Shown: positions 23,691-35,870, numbered from the stretch's first letter. The stretch is 64,000 nt of DNA from Apostichopus japonicus (GCF_037975245.1 NC_092562.1:28597554-28661553), one strand, 5' to 3'. Notes: generated by a model from the letters alone, not told the origin. A program made the numbers and translations.

Positions 23691-24150
23691 ACGATTTGAG
23701 ACTGATGACCCACCATACTGCAGAACGTGGGAAACGCTGGGAGCGGGAATATCTTTGCGGTTGCTTCTTACAAAAGCAATACAAAGCCTGCGACGTTTAT
23801 CGTCGGTTTGAGGACTGGGAAACGAAAAGAAACTGACATTTAGGTTTTCAGAAGTGTTTTTTGCAACCTCCTACTACACAATTCGTTGCCGGCAGTTTGG
23901 TATTAACAGTATGAACAGGGTTTGCTATCGGCGTACGGTAAAGTGAATAGCTCGTTCGAAATTATTCCTCAACCGACTCATGTCAAAGGGTGACCTGCAG
24001 TCACGTGAGCGCTTAGGTATTTTTGAAAAAGAGCCAATTCCTTGTCCAAAAGTACGAGGTTTGATCAAGTTTTACCGAGTCCCAAAAGAAAATAATACAA
24101 TGTGCCATGTATCAATGGAAAGGTACAACTTTAAATATTCTAGTAACGTA
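23691..24150. other. unique sequence, no gene seen
   Basis: Two frames of 61 and 80 codons (23651-23836, 23980-24222) overlap repeats at their edges and show no motif. Confidence 0.4.
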
Positions 24151-24760
24151 CATTTAAACAGGCACGTAGCCAGGAATTTGCCAAGGGAGGGGCGAAACTG
24201 TAGATTCGGCATTGCAAGCTAGCTAAGCGTAGCGCACCATGATTGGCGCAAACGTACAAGAAAATTTTGGCTGAAAATGCCTCCCAGATCCCTGGAAATG
24301 GCACTTCCCAGGCCTTGTAAGTTGTATTGTAGAGGACTTCACTTTTCTTAAATCGAAAGTGCGCCCTCATTTTTATAAGATTAATTACGATCGATAATCA
24401 CTCCATCAATGTCATGACTAATTCTAGGTCAAGAGACATTGGTTTCGATAAAACAATGGATGGTTTTATTCCGACGAACGATAAGCGAAATCTTTCACAC
24501 AACGATAGATAGTATAGAGTTTTTTTACGACAGACGACTACGACTTGGATTACAATACTCAACGGATCGACAACGCATATACTTACGACGAAATTACGCT
24601 TAAACGGAAAACTTTTATTGTTTTTCCCTACTTTTATTCAATATCAAATCGGATACGTGTTGCCCCGCTTCCGGGCGAATTGTTTTTATGGATTAGGATT
24701 TTGATAGCGGAATTTGTGTTTGGATTTTTAATTGGATCCTGTCTGTAGGATTCGTACGAG

Positions 24761-25674
24761 CAGGGGCGTAGCGAAGGGGTTTATGTTGGGGGGTGTGGAG
24801 AATTTGATTTGCCGACGGATCTGGAAGTGGTGACTGAAATGGGGAGGGGTCTAAGGGGAGGGGGTGTCCCCCTACCCCTTTGGAAATTTTTTAGTTTAGA
24901 AACGTCCTTAGATGCAATCTGGTGTATATTTTAAGTCAAATTTGATTTGCCGACGGATCTGGAAGTGGTGACTGAAATGGGGGAGGGGTCTAAGAGGAGG
25001 GGGTGTCCCCCTACCCCTTTGGAAAATTTTTAGTTTTGAAACGTCCTTAGATGCAATCTGGTGTATATGTTAAGTCAAATTTGATTTGCCGACGGATCTG
25101 GAAGTGGTGACTGAAATGGGGGAGGGGTCTAAGGGGAGGGGGTGTCCCCCTACCCCTTTGGAAATTTTTTAGTTTTGAAACGTCCTTAGATGCAGTTTGG
25201 TGCATATTTTAAGTCAAATTTGATTTGCCGACGGATCTGGAAGTGGTGACTGAAATGGGGGAGGGGTCTAAGGGTAGGGGGTCTACCCCTCCCCTTTGGA
25301 AAATTTTTAGTTTTGAAACGTCCTTAGATGCAGTCTGGTGCATATTTTAAGTCAAATTTGATTTGCCGACGGATCTGAAGGGGTGACTGAAATGGGGGAG
25401 GGGTCTAAGGGTAGGGGGTCTGCCCCTCCCCTTTGGAAAATTTTTAGTTTTGAAACGTCCTTAGATGCAATCTGGTGCATATTTTAAGTTAAATTTGGCA
25501 CGGAAGAAGCTCCCGTTCTCCTTTTCTCTATTCAGCTTTCCTTCTTTCTTCCCCTTCCGCTCTCTTCACCTTTTCTCCTTTTGCCGACAGACCCAAAATT
25601 TGCCGACAGCGACCAAATTATTGGGGGGGGGGGGGTGTGACACCCCCCCACACCCCCCGCTCGCTACGCCCCTG
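24761..25674. mobile_element. hAT-like element with perfect 8-bp TSD and an internal minisatellite
   Basis: Termini caggggcgtagcga and tcgctacgcccctg are perfect 14-bp inverted repeats, flanked by identical 8-mers cgtacgag at 24753-24760 and 25675-25682. Most of its 914 bp is a five-fold tandem array (24803-25495). It ends in a pyrimidine tract and a G-run/C-run pair (25622-25655). No coding capacity. Confidence 0.96.
24803..25495. repeat. 138-139 bp minisatellite, five units
   Basis: Unit starts (tttgatttgccgacgg) fall at 24803, 24941, 25080, 25219 and 25357. Each unit carries a G-rich block and its C-rich partner (gggaggggtctaagggg / ccccctacccctttgg) able to pair as a hairpin. Confidence 0.97.
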
Positions 25675-25917
25675 CGTACGAGACGGCGACCTAGCGCAAA
25701 TAGGACTGTAGTGTTTGAGGTGAGTGACGTACTTTTATATTTCATATAATTTACCACCTAATAACCCTAGCGTCCAAAGTATCTTAGCATTTTCTCTTTT
25801 TAAAATACTAGCGATATCATAAAAACATTAAAATAAAAATAAAAAATATGCTCAAGGGGTGGGGGGGCTTCCACCTTCGCCCTCCCCCCCCCCCCTGGCT
25901 ACGCGCCTGCATTTGAA

Positions 25918-26786
25918 CGGATTAGAGGATGTCGAAAAAAAAACACCAGCTATACCTTTTAATCAGAACCTGTTTGATCTGTTACCCAATGTGTGAATGG
26001 TTCAGTCCAATATGTCTTTGAAAGTTCGAGCCAATGACGCAGATCCATCCTAACACCAGGAAGTAGCAGCATACAACAAGTTCTCTCTTCATTACACACT
26101 GTGCAGCTCGCGTATTATGGCAGAACAACATGCAAACTACACAGTGTTCGATTAGGCTCCAAACCCACTGCCAACAACACACGTATCACCACCCTTACAT
26201 AGGGTGCAAATCAGGACTCACTCATCAGCCTTATCAAGGCCGACTACCTTTATCGAGAACGAAATGGCTAGCATTGTACGTGGAAGTAGAAGTCCTGTGT
26301 TGTTAACTGCGACTTTAAGCAAAAAGGAAACCCTAGATCAGCAAAAATGACACCTCTGGTGACACTAAATCGCATCTAGACAGTTCTTTCCCCCTAAAAT
26401 TGTTAGTATATTGTGCATTGGACCGATCAAGAATATGTTCAGCACCCATTTCGAAATTCTCCCCGCAGTCCCCACTTCTTGGAGCACTTGGCAAATATAG
26501 GGGGCTGAAGATACCTTTATCCTCCCCCCCCCCCCTACCGAAACTGCCGAGTGCTGTATACTGTAACAGTGGATTTAATGTGTTACTGTGTTAGCTGTGC
26601 CAAGTTGTAATTTACATTATTCGATTTCCATGCATCATTCCGGGATTTCGAGCAGTAAAGAAATTACATGGGCATTGCCATTGCATATTGTTGAATGACA
26701 CGGGAAGGGGGGGGGTGTCATGTGTCAGTGTATTGAATTTAATTATTGATATACCCAATATGCAAATCTGGCTTTCGCAAAACGTT
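25918..26786. other. unique sequence with C and G runs, no gene seen
   Basis: Short frames only. C runs at about 26523-26536 and a G run at about 26706-26715 look like TIR-element relics but have no identifiable partner ends. Confidence 0.4.
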
Positions 26787-26794
26787 TCTCTGGA

Positions 26795-27428
26795 CAGGTG
26801 CGGCGGAACGGAAAATTTATTGGGGGGCTAATGTGTGGAGACTATCTAAGCGGAGCGCCACCATCGGTTGGCGCGGAGCGTACAAGAAAATTTTGGGTTT
26901 TTCAAACCCCCCAGATGGCCGGAAACGGCACTTCCCGAGTGTTTTATGCTGCGAATACCTAGCCCTAAAATATTGGTCTCAAGCCTGCAATTTCTCAGAT
27001 TGCATGTAAAAGTCTGTAAAAACATTGTAATTTGTATATTCGATGGTGTTTTAAGAGAGTAGCTATAACTCGAGTGTATAGTAATGGGATGTTGGAGAAC
27101 TGGCTGAAATGAGGCAAGTCATTGGCCTAAGACAAAGTTGTGTTGCGCTTACCGGTACTCACACTCACTGCTTCCACTTTTCACGGGGTGACAATGTGGT
27201 CTATAGCCAGGGGACGAGCCGAGGGTCCCCCCCAGCATTAACTAAAATGATTACACCATATAGTATACGTGTGCATCGGACAGATCGACAAGTATGCATT
27301 GAAAATGGGCAGATGCACGTTTCGGAGCCTTGGTAAATATTGGGGGGGCTAATCATGCATTTGCCCCCTCAACTTTTTCATTGGGGGGGCTGAGCCCCCC
27401 CCCAAGCCCCCCGGTTCCGCCGCCACTG
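26795..27428 (+). mobile_element. hAT-like TIR element with perfect 8-bp TSD (GGCGGAAC family), uninterrupted copy
   Basis: Begins caggtgcggcggaacgg and ends ccggttccgccgccactg. It is flanked by identical 8-mers tctctgga at 26787-26794 and 27429-27436. At 634 bp it is the uninterrupted reference for the nested copy at 50122-53081. It contains the hairpin core at 26841-26893. No coding capacity. Confidence 0.95.
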
Positions 27429-27436
27429 TCTCTGGA

Positions 27437-28417
27437 TTTAGTTATTCAACGCATTGTGGAGCAGCTACGTTGAAAATCAATTCCTGAAGCTAGCACTGTG
27501 GCACATGCCGCGGATTCATCACATGCAGAATTGAATCGCTAGTATGTTAGCTCCAGGATTCGTAACCTGTTCTGCGAACCATATGCGAGCTCCAGCTCCA
27601 GTTATTCTGCATGCTTCATGTTACGATGTTAAACACAAATTCGACTTAGATTCGAAACAAATAGGCCTTTTTGATAGAGCTGTTGCGGGGGAATTTCGAT
27701 TAGGGTTGTGCACATTTGTCTTCAAAAACGACAAAAAAGTGAACTAAGGTCTGGGAAAAAAGTGGAGGGCAAATGTCACCTCTTGCCCACCCCCCCGTAA
27801 TCCCGCCCATGGCTATTACACACACAAGTGACGAATACTAGTCTGTGACAAGAAGAAACTTCAAAACTTAGTTCTAGCATAGTGGCGAATGTGTGACGAA
27901 TGTCTAAAATTAACAGAAAATGACATGACATAACGACGAATATGTTTAAACTAAAATTACTACTTTGTAAGAAGTGTTTCGATGAGCAACAAATATGAGA
28001 ATTCAAAGTTTTGTTTGTTATACTTAAAAAAATATTGACAACTTTGGGTACAAAAGATTATTTTTTAATTACGCTATACTAAAGTCAAAATGTGAAAATC
28101 TTTAGGGTGCATTTTCTCAAAACTCACATTTTGAACATTCGTCACTACGCCAGAACGGGGACGAATTATGAGTCATATCTTATTTTTCTGGGTTTCTCTA
28201 AAAATATTTTCTTTTGGAGTAAATTTACCTGGGCTTGGCACTTGTGTTACTAATATGACGTCATCGTTGTCTTGTTTTGAAATCACATTATTCAGAGGTC
28301 TGTTTTCGGATGCGAATATAAAAACGTTAAATTTTAATTAGTCCTTGAGGTTTTGAACATAGATTCAGAGGAAGTTACTCTCGATTATTTGGATTTTACA
28401 TGTCATGGCCTCTTTAC
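27437..28417. other. intergenic, no gene seen
   Basis: AT-rich DNA. A TIR-type fragment (cacctcttgcccaccccccc...cccgcccatgg) lies at about 27776-27812. Frames up to 76 codons have no support. Confidence 0.4.
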
Positions 28418-28773
28418 AGGGTGTGAAGTTTCGCGCCAAAAGAAAAGTCTAATGCCGGTAATTTGACCTAGTTTCGAATGAGGTGTAACAGAAGTTTTAA
28501 ACACCACCATCGATCCCAGAAATGCACACAGCTTGCTACCGTCGGTAATTAGACACTAGTGTACAGTCAGTACATACAGCTGCGGTCAATATCCACAGTA
28601 TACAAACGATACAGCGATGGACATCCCATGGAGGTCCAGCTAGAGATAACAAGGTGTCATGTTTCATTACTGTCTGCATTTTGTAGCGACACGAACAAAA
28701 CGTCACTTGCAAGCAACAGAAGTTAACTTTTTTCAGATGGCCACACGGGGTTTGGGGAGAGTCCTCAATGCCT
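28418..28773. mobile_element. TTAA-type MITE, copy 1
   Basis: A 356-bp relative of 48408-48768. It begins agggtgtgaag, ends in a decayed counterpart (cctcaatgcct), and is flanked by ttac (28414-28417) and ttaa (28774-28777). TTAA targets are used by the Kolobok/T2 and piggyBac superfamilies. A 107-codon minus-strand frame inside it is not conserved in copy 2 and is rejected as a gene. Confidence 0.72.
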
Positions 28774-29201
28774 TTAATAAAACTTACATAAGTGACGCCG
28801 TCGGCCTCCTGAGGTCTCGCCACACGGAACACCAAACACCAAACTATAAGCAATACCATTCCGTATAGCTGTATACACTAACACAGCCAAGGGGCCATAG
28901 GTTTTGGAAGGCACCGCTTGATGGTACCTAAATGCCGTGCGCAAATCATCCCTATGGCAACAAGCTTCTATTACGTTCAGAGAATGCGCGAGTTCCTTTA
29001 CATTAGGGAGTTGTTATGGAACAACTCCCTGGTGTAACCCCGCGTTCCGCATACAGAGCTAGCCTGCCGAGTCGTAATGCCGTAAATACTGTAGTAAAAA
29101 TTCACCGTACTGTACTACTGTATAGTTTATAAATATTTTGGTCGAGGATCGTATAGGGACACATAATACGTACAGACTGGGGCCTACAGTTTAATATCGA
29201 A

Positions 29202-29527
29202 ATGGCTTCACCAAATAAGATCGAAATGGCTTCACCGCCTCGAGTTGGACGCCCAAGAACAGTTTCCAGCGCTACTAAGAAACTTAGGAAAAGGAATTAT
29301 AAAAAGGCTACAATCCATCTGATCGATTCTTTCGAAGACTGGAAAGCGCTAAAGGATGTCAGTGGTTGGACCCACAGCCAGGTTGCTAGGCATTTAATGG
29401 AAGTTCACGCTGCTCACTGCAGCCATGAAGAGTGTTCTGCCAACTGGGAAAGGGCTAGTTCGTCCTTAGGAGCAAGTGAAGGTGTCCAATTAGCACCAGA
29501 AGAGTCCCGCAGTCGGAGTAGGCCTAC
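29202..29527 (+). CDS. alternative first coding exon A of a transposase-derived gene
   Basis: The frame runs from ATG at 29202 to a strong donor (ac|GTAAGT) at 29528, giving 108 codons plus two bases (phase 2). The product is basic, with a GRPRT motif near residue 16 that resembles an AT-hook. It then has a roughly 40-residue segment (KKATIHLIDSFEDWKALK through ARHLMEVH) that aligns with exon B around HLGSQVGRWIELKKK and ARVLID. The tail is Ser/Glu-rich. Phase 2 and the open frame allow direct splicing to the exon at 36138. The start context is locally duplicated: atcgaaatggcttcacc occurs twice, so two in-frame ATGs exist (29202 and 29226). Function unknown; the motif suggests a small helical, DNA-binding-like domain. 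Exons A and B are probably alternative starts of one locus, or tandem relics of two. Confidence 0.65.
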
Positions 29528-30708
29528 GTAAGTCAAATAACTTTCATTACCGAAAGGCTGTTGATTGCCTACTGTAGCTAGGCACTTCTAGCTAATCATG
29601 TAACGTTAGTTAGGCCTTACATTCAAGTAGGCCTAGGCCTAGTCTAAGTTACATGTTACACAGTAGTACTATTTAGTAATACCGTCAATAATGCCAAAAT
29701 CGTTGCGTAAATAACTGATCTAGGCTCCCTGAGCCTAGTCTAGTTGTATAGTCAAGTTTATCATGAATTAGCCACCACGGTCGGAAAAAAAGCAACGGAA
29801 TGTTGGCTGGTATGTAGCTTCTCTTCGCGCCAGCGTCACAGCCTGTGAAAAAGGGACAAAAGTTGAAGAAAGGTGAGCACATAATAATACAGATGAGTGG
29901 AATGATGCTGAATTTATGGGGTCCACTAACAGGCGCCTTTATAAAGCCACAGTTTAAAAGGCATACTACAACCAGAAGAAACTCTGGACATTATTCAAGA
30001 AATATATAGCGATCCGTACACGTTGAACTTAATAAATAGTTATAACTCCAATGCACAACACTTTCTCACTTCGTTTTTTTTGTCACCGCATTGGTATAGA
30101 ATACTGCACAGTAAGATCTGCACAATAACTAAATAAGTAATTACAAGAAAAGACCACAAAATTAAAAACAAAACAATCTGACAAACAGAATGAATAATTT
30201 CTGGAGTAATTTAAGTTCACACAGATGTATAACTGTTCGACATGAATAAAGTTTGCAGTTCATAAGGGTTACAATTTTATGCAGAAACAGCACAACTTAC
30301 CTTAATGATGAGGGAAAATGATTGTTTGTTTTTCTAATCTTCATATACAGTGAAAATGTTGTTAGAAAATTACAAAAATGAAAATGGATTTATGATTTAT
30401 TCACCACCCAGTGTGATATCAATCTTGACCATTGGTCAGTTACAAACCCAAACAATTTTTTCTTGACATGTTTATCAAAGTTTCCACAGGTTGTCATAGT
30501 TCTATATAATTCTGCTGCCTCAAAATCTACCCAACTTTCTGCTCTCTTCGAGCTCCATTTTCCCCCCTTGATGTACTGTAGTCTGGAAAAGTCCAGAGTA
30601 TCACCGAAATTTTTCCAGGACCCACTCGATCTTGGATCCCTGGACGCATAGTTTGTGGAATAAAATGATTCGTTTAAACCAAATAGAGCCTTTATTATCC
30701 TAATAGGT

Positions 30709-31817
30709 TAGGGGCGGTGATTTGTTTCAAATATTGGGGAGGGGGGCATTTGCTTGGGTGCAGGTGAATTACTATTAAAGCAGAGCGCCACCATTAGTTG
30801 GCACGCAGCGTACAAGAAAATTTTTGGTTTGATAGCCCCCCAGATCACCGGAAATGGCACTTCTCGGGCTTGAAAGTGACCAACCAGATGTACACTTTTG
30901 CAGTTTTGCCTGAGAAACAAGTGTTTCCCAATAGTTTTTTTTTCATTCTTAACCTTTTTCAAGATTGTCACCAGTCACACATCATGTTCCACCTCCTTGC
31001 ATCTCCTGTGGATCATTGCTTTTGTAGGTAATTCTACGTAACACCCCACAATACCTGTCAGCCCCACTTTTCAAGGTTTCATTATTTGTTCAGAATTTGA
31101 ATAAAAAATTCACTTCAAGTTCAAAGCATACCCATAATGTTACAAAACATTTCATCTATAGACAAGTACAACCAATATAGAAAAACCCCCTTCAACCCAT
31201 AACAGACCGGTCAAAATTGCACGAGTGGAGGGAAGTACTGTATGATGAAGAATGTTGGTCAAGGAATTTTCGAAATTCAGACACAGTTAATTTATTTGTG
31301 TACAAATATTAAAACCTCTTAAAACTTCGATGTCATAAAAATAAACAAACAAATATGGTCAAGGGGGGCGGTTTCCCCCCTTCGCTGCCCCCCCCCTTGG
31401 CTACGTGCCTGTGTTTAGAAATCTGGTAGGAAACAGCCCAAATGGAAACCCAGTGAACCCATATTGATGTGGATCATATATATGATTGTACGTATTTACA
31501 CTCGTACACAAGAGATGCACAGAATGCTACAGATATTATGATAATAATCATGAGTGATAATTAACATGCTATATGGTCACAGGTCACAGAAACGACCACC
31601 AAGATTCATTTACCTCATGCAGCATGTGTTGGATGAAGTTTTAGCCACCGCCAAATATGATTTGGATAAATAATCTAACGCAATATTTTCATTTCAATTT
31701 ATAGCCACACAAAAATACTGTGCCACCAAATATTGGGGGGATATTAGATACTATATCCCCCACCTAAAATATTGGGTGGGACATGTCCCCCCCCCACCCC
31801 GTAATCGCTGCCCATGC
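30709..31817 (+). mobile_element. hAT-like TIR element, long repeat family
   Basis: Begins taggggcggtgatt and ends gtaatcgctgcccatgc. Flanks taataggt (30701-30708) and ttataggt (31818-31825) match at 7 of 8 positions. Its left third recurs at 53775-54230 and, inverted, at 47240-47712; a fragment is at 60530-60700. Its right part recurs at 21560-22160. It contains the hairpin core at 30771-30827. Confidence 0.65.
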
Positions 31818-32245
31818 TTATAGGTAGTAATAAGTTTTTCTCACAATTCTTGGTCTGCCTTGTTTTGTGGGCAAGAGGTTTACGTTTACACCAGAGATTT
31901 CAGGAGCTTAACTTTTCTCATTATTAATTTATGAGGTTGTATAAGTTGCCCCGAAGTACAAAAGAGGTCGTCTTTGACAGGCAAACCTCATCACGTTGGA
32001 AATTATACAATTTTTTTTTCTAGGAGAGATATAGTAACACCCTGTTTGTAAACAACAAATTTCTGGAGGGAACATTGCGTGTTTTTATATGAGTTTGGGA
32101 TTAAAAAATAAAAAAAATAAATAAAAATATTGGCCTGTTTTTTGCACATGGTTATGAGCCTAGATGTTGTGATTTCAGAACTTACGACACACTACAGTGC
32201 TCACGAGAAACTTACATATATGTCAATTTAACTCGACATATCTGT

Positions 32246-32510
32246 TTTGTCGCCGTTTTCCCACCATTTTGACACTTCCATCGAGTTTTTACATGTATCA
32301 ATTACAAACAGCAAACTAAGATATAATCCAAGTTTTTTCCAGTAATTAAGGACTTCTGAAGGTAATGAGTAGTGTCTTCCGACAAGTTCCTCATTTTAAA
32401 ATTAATCGCATGCAGTCCCCCAAAACCCACTAGTTTGAATTCAATCAATCAGTGAATAGTGGGCATGAATATTTATGACCGTTGCTTAACGATAGATTCA
32501 TTCGAAAAAG
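32246..32510. repeat. dispersed repeat shared with 45092-45366, copy 1
   Basis: Shared blocks include ttttgtcgccgttttcc, atcgagttttttacat-type text, aaacagcaaactaagata and ccagtttgaattcaa. It lies just upstream of exon B, so it could be a promoter-bearing duplication or simply a transposon fragment. Confidence 0.7.
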
Positions 32511-32617
32511 GATTCACAGTCATACACAATGTACACAAATAAAGCATAGAGTTGTAGTACGTATTGATATACTGGGTTGCTTACCACGCCACCGGCAAAG
32601 TTAAAAGTTATTCAATC

Positions 32618-32832
32618 ATGGAAGCGAACCTAGACTGCAAGGGCTCAAATAGAAAATACAAGTGTTTGAAGAACCTAACTTCACCACAAAAGAGAAAGTG
32701 GCGGATGGCTCAGAAGCGAAGGTATGAAGCCACCCGTGTTCACCTAGGGAGTCAAGTAGGGAGATGGATCGAACTGAAGAAGAAGTTGGGTCTGAAGAGC
32801 GACATAGAGGTCGCTCGAGTTTTGATAGACAG
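32618..32832 (+). CDS. alternative first coding exon B of the same gene
   Basis: ATG at 32618 to a strong donor (cag|GTGAGT) at 32833, giving 71 codons plus AG (phase 2). The encoded segment is highly basic. It carries the motif ATRVHLGSQVGRWIELKKK then LGLKSDIEVARVLIDR, which also occurs in exon A and in the decayed exon C. The motif is like N-terminal segments I recall in animal proteins that also carry the DG-x-x-DSxG core seen in exon 5 (recollection, not verified). Splicing to 36138, 36701, 37215 and 39150 keeps the frame open. The joined product then ends at the first codon of exon 5, giving about 160-170 residues. A nuclear DNA-binding role is only a guess. Confidence 0.72.
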
Positions 32833-33295
32833 GTGAGTATCTCTTCCTTGCTATGGCAGAAAAGGATATAAGTTCTGGAATACGTTGTATCTAAGGCATA
32901 AGCTGCCAATTCTTGATGGTTGAAAAATAAAATCTTTCAGTATATCTGCCAGAATATTCCTCACACAGGGCCGTGTAATTCCGCCATCGGTACTTTCCGC
33001 CATAGAAAAAGTGCCATGGCGGTAAAGCACTTATCACGTTAGTGTATAGGTTAGAAATATTTTTTGTAAAATATTACCCATGCATTTGTATTAGCAACAT
33101 TTATAACATTTTGGTATGACTGAAGTTCCTCTGAAACCCTGTTTGCCCGAGTAGCCTAAGGAGCAAAATATATCCCATGTTTTCCCCTTTGCGACATTTG
33201 TAAAAATGATTGCTTACATGGCGGTACGTATCTATGGCGGAATGGCACTAGAGTCTATTAACACTAGGCGCACGCATTATACACGTATAGTAACG

Positions 33296-33522
33296 ATGAA
33301 TCGCTCGCTACATTGTACAAGATTGAAGGAGGCCGTAGAAAGGTTTACAATCGTTTAGAAAATCTTTCCACGCCAGAAAGGCAGCAAAGGAAACTAATGC
33401 AACAGAACAAAAGCAATGCAGCTCGCATATTGATCGGGGATCAAGTTGACAGGTGGAATGGTCTGAGGGCAAGACTAGGCCTTAAAATAACACAGAAGTA
33501 GCTTAAAGTACTTATTAGACAG
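33296..33522 (+). pseudogene. decayed paralogous first exon C
   Basis: This is homologous to exon B over nearly its whole length (for example ILIGDQVDRWNGLRARLGLK against the exon-B motif, and LENLSTPERQQRKL against LKNLTSPQKRKW). It has an out-of-frame ATG at 33296, a frame break near 33488 and a following stop. At the homologous exon end, gacag is followed by GA instead of GT, so the donor is lost. It is a tandem duplicate that has died. Confidence 0.78.
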
Positions 33523-34660
33523 GAAAGCCTATCCCTTGAACTGAATTGTGCATAAGGTTACGTGGTTATAGGTACCTACAGTAACACTATGTGCCTTCGT
33601 TAAGAACACACACTTTTGGGTATATTTCAGAGAGCTCAGTGCGCGACATAATAGCTACCAGGAAGAATTTCTTTTCTTCAAGAGACATGGCTTTGAGAAT
33701 AGGGCTAACTGAGGTTACCTTGGAGGATTCTCTTGAATTGTAATAGGATATATAAAACGGTGTAGGCTACATATTTATCGTACAGTACACCGTAACACCA
33801 TACAGTTCAGTTGTTCCATATTTGGAGGTTGTGTGTGTGATTTCATAATTGTTATAGTCCTTTTCTTAAATTTACTTAGTCACCAAGTAAAGAGTTATGC
33901 CTCTTGATCTGTGATTACTGATTAGTAATGAAACAGAACAAATGGATATCAGAAGAATTTAGTGGTTATTATTTACAATCCTTAATGTTAGTACCTAAAT
34001 TTAGCCCAAATATACTGTACCTAGCCAAGGCCTACCATGTTTTGAAGTGTTCACACTAGAAATTAAATCGAAGGGGCACTGCCATGGCTGTAACATTACC
34101 AGGTAGCCAGGGTAAGTAGATGTACAGGAATAAAAGTTGAATATTTTTATTGTAGGATTTTAGCTGATATTGTGAGAATACTCAGAATAACTCAACTGCA
34201 GTGCATTCAAATACAAGAACTTACTCTAATAGTAATACTTATCCTACCAATACACTTCTTATATGCAGTACCCCATTCCTGACTTCTGGATATAGATTTT
34301 AAATTAGAGAGACTTGTCACTTTCAGTCAAATTTAATTTTTTGTTGTTGAAGAATGACAACTTGTATTTATTTAGTGGTGTCAACATTTCAGGGGGTGGG
34401 AGGAGGGGGGGCGGTAGTAGGCAATAACTGAACAAATAATATGTCTGGCCTTAGCAAACAAAATTCTTTCAAACACTAGTTAGAAGCATACTGTAGGCCT
34501 ATCGTTGAATATTACAAACGCCTGCACATGCACTCTCTACAGTAGGCTAGCACTGTTAAGAAACACATAACAAGGTGAATTTTTCGAACAATTTCCATAC
34601 AGTCCATATATATATACAGTATGTCAATCCCATCGGCTGATGCATCAAATGGAGCGTTTT
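33523..34660 (+). other. intron, no exon seen
   Basis: AT-rich unique DNA with no repeat copy or coding motif that I can support. A short G run lies near 34393-34415. Confidence 0.4.
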
Positions 34661-34666
34661 TGTATA

Positions 34667-35870
34667 ATCAACTGAAGTCCTGAGTTAATGTGATGGTACT
34701 GCACTACACTACCATGCTAAGCTAATCAACTGACTGAGTTAATTTCATGTTTCTATGTGATGGTACTGCACTACACTACCATGCTAAGCTAATCAACTGA
34801 CTGAGTTAATTTCATGTTTCTATGTGATGGTACTGCACTACCATGCTAAGCTAATCAACTGACTGAGTTAATTTCATGTTTCTATGTGATGGTACTGCAC
34901 TACATACACTACCATGCTAAGCTAATCAACTGGCTGAGTTAATTTCATGTTTCTATGTGATGGACTGATAGTACTGCACTACACTACCATGCTAGGCTAA
35001 TCAACTGACTAGGTTAATTTCATGTTTCTATGTGATGGTACAGTACTGCACTACACTACCATGCTAAGCTAATCAACTGATGAGGTAATTTCTTTTTCTA
35101 TGTGATGGTACTGCACTACACTACTATACTTAGCTAATCAACTGACTGAGTTAATATCATGTTTCTATGTGAAGGTACTGCACCACTATGTACTAAGCTA
35201 ATCAATTGACTGAGTTAATTTCATGTTTCTATGTGATGGTACTGCACTACACTACCATGCTGAGCTAATCAACTGGCTGATTTAATTTCATGTTTCTATG
35301 TGATGGTACTGCACTTCACTACCATGCTAAGCTAATCAACTGACTGACTAAATTTCATGTTTCTATGTGATTGTACTACACTACCATGCTGAGCTAATCA
35401 ACTGGCTGATTTAATTTCATGTTTCTATGTGATGGTACTGCACTTCACTACCATGCTAAGCTAATCAACTGACTGACTAAATTTCATGTTTCTATGTGAT
35501 TGTACTACACTACCATGCTGAGCTAATCAACTGGCTGATTTAATTTCATGTTTCTATGTGATGGTACTGCACTACACTACCATGCTGAGCTAATCAACTG
35601 GCTGATTTAATTTCATGTTTCTATGTGATGGTACTGCACTTCACTACCATGCTAAGCTAATCAACTGACTGACTTAATTTCATGTTTCTATGTGATTGTA
35701 CTACACTACCATGCTGAGCTAATCAACTGGCTGATTTAATTTCATGTTTCTACAGTATGTGATGGTACTGCACTTCACTACCTTGCTAAGCTAATCAACT
35801 GACTGAGTTAATTTCATGTTTCTATGTGATGGTACTGCACTACACTACCATGCTAAGCTACAGTAAAAGT
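34667..35870. repeat. intronic minisatellite, about 67-bp unit, about 18 copies
   Basis: The unit contains gctaatcaactgactgag, ttaatttcatgtttctatg and tgatggtactgcactac. Around 35270-35720 units alternate as pairs (ggctgattt followed by actgactaaa forms with gattgtactac), that is, a dimeric higher-order repeat. It lies in the intron between the first exons and exon 2. Confidence 0.95.

Larger units (their letters stand above)
24159..25909. mobile_element. hAT-like TIR element (CAGGCRCGTAGCCAGG family) with a nested insertion
   Basis: Termini are caggcacgtagccagg and the inverted ccctggctacgcgcctg. Flanking 8-mers catttaaa (24151-24158) and catttgaa (25910-25917) match at 7 of 8 positions. 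It contains the hairpin core at 24219-24269 and a complete younger element at 24761-25674. No transposase frame is evident. Confidence 0.8.
29528..32617 (+). other. intron A / upstream region of exon B, with repeats
   Basis: No exon is recognised. GGCCTA-rich DNA lies at 29570-29650. A TIR element fills 30709-31817, and a block shared with 45092-45366 occupies about 32246-32510, ending roughly 110 bp before exon B. Confidence 0.5.

Noticed and set aside
28536-28859. 107-codon minus-strand frame
   Set aside because: Lies almost wholly in a MITE, and the second MITE copy does not preserve it.
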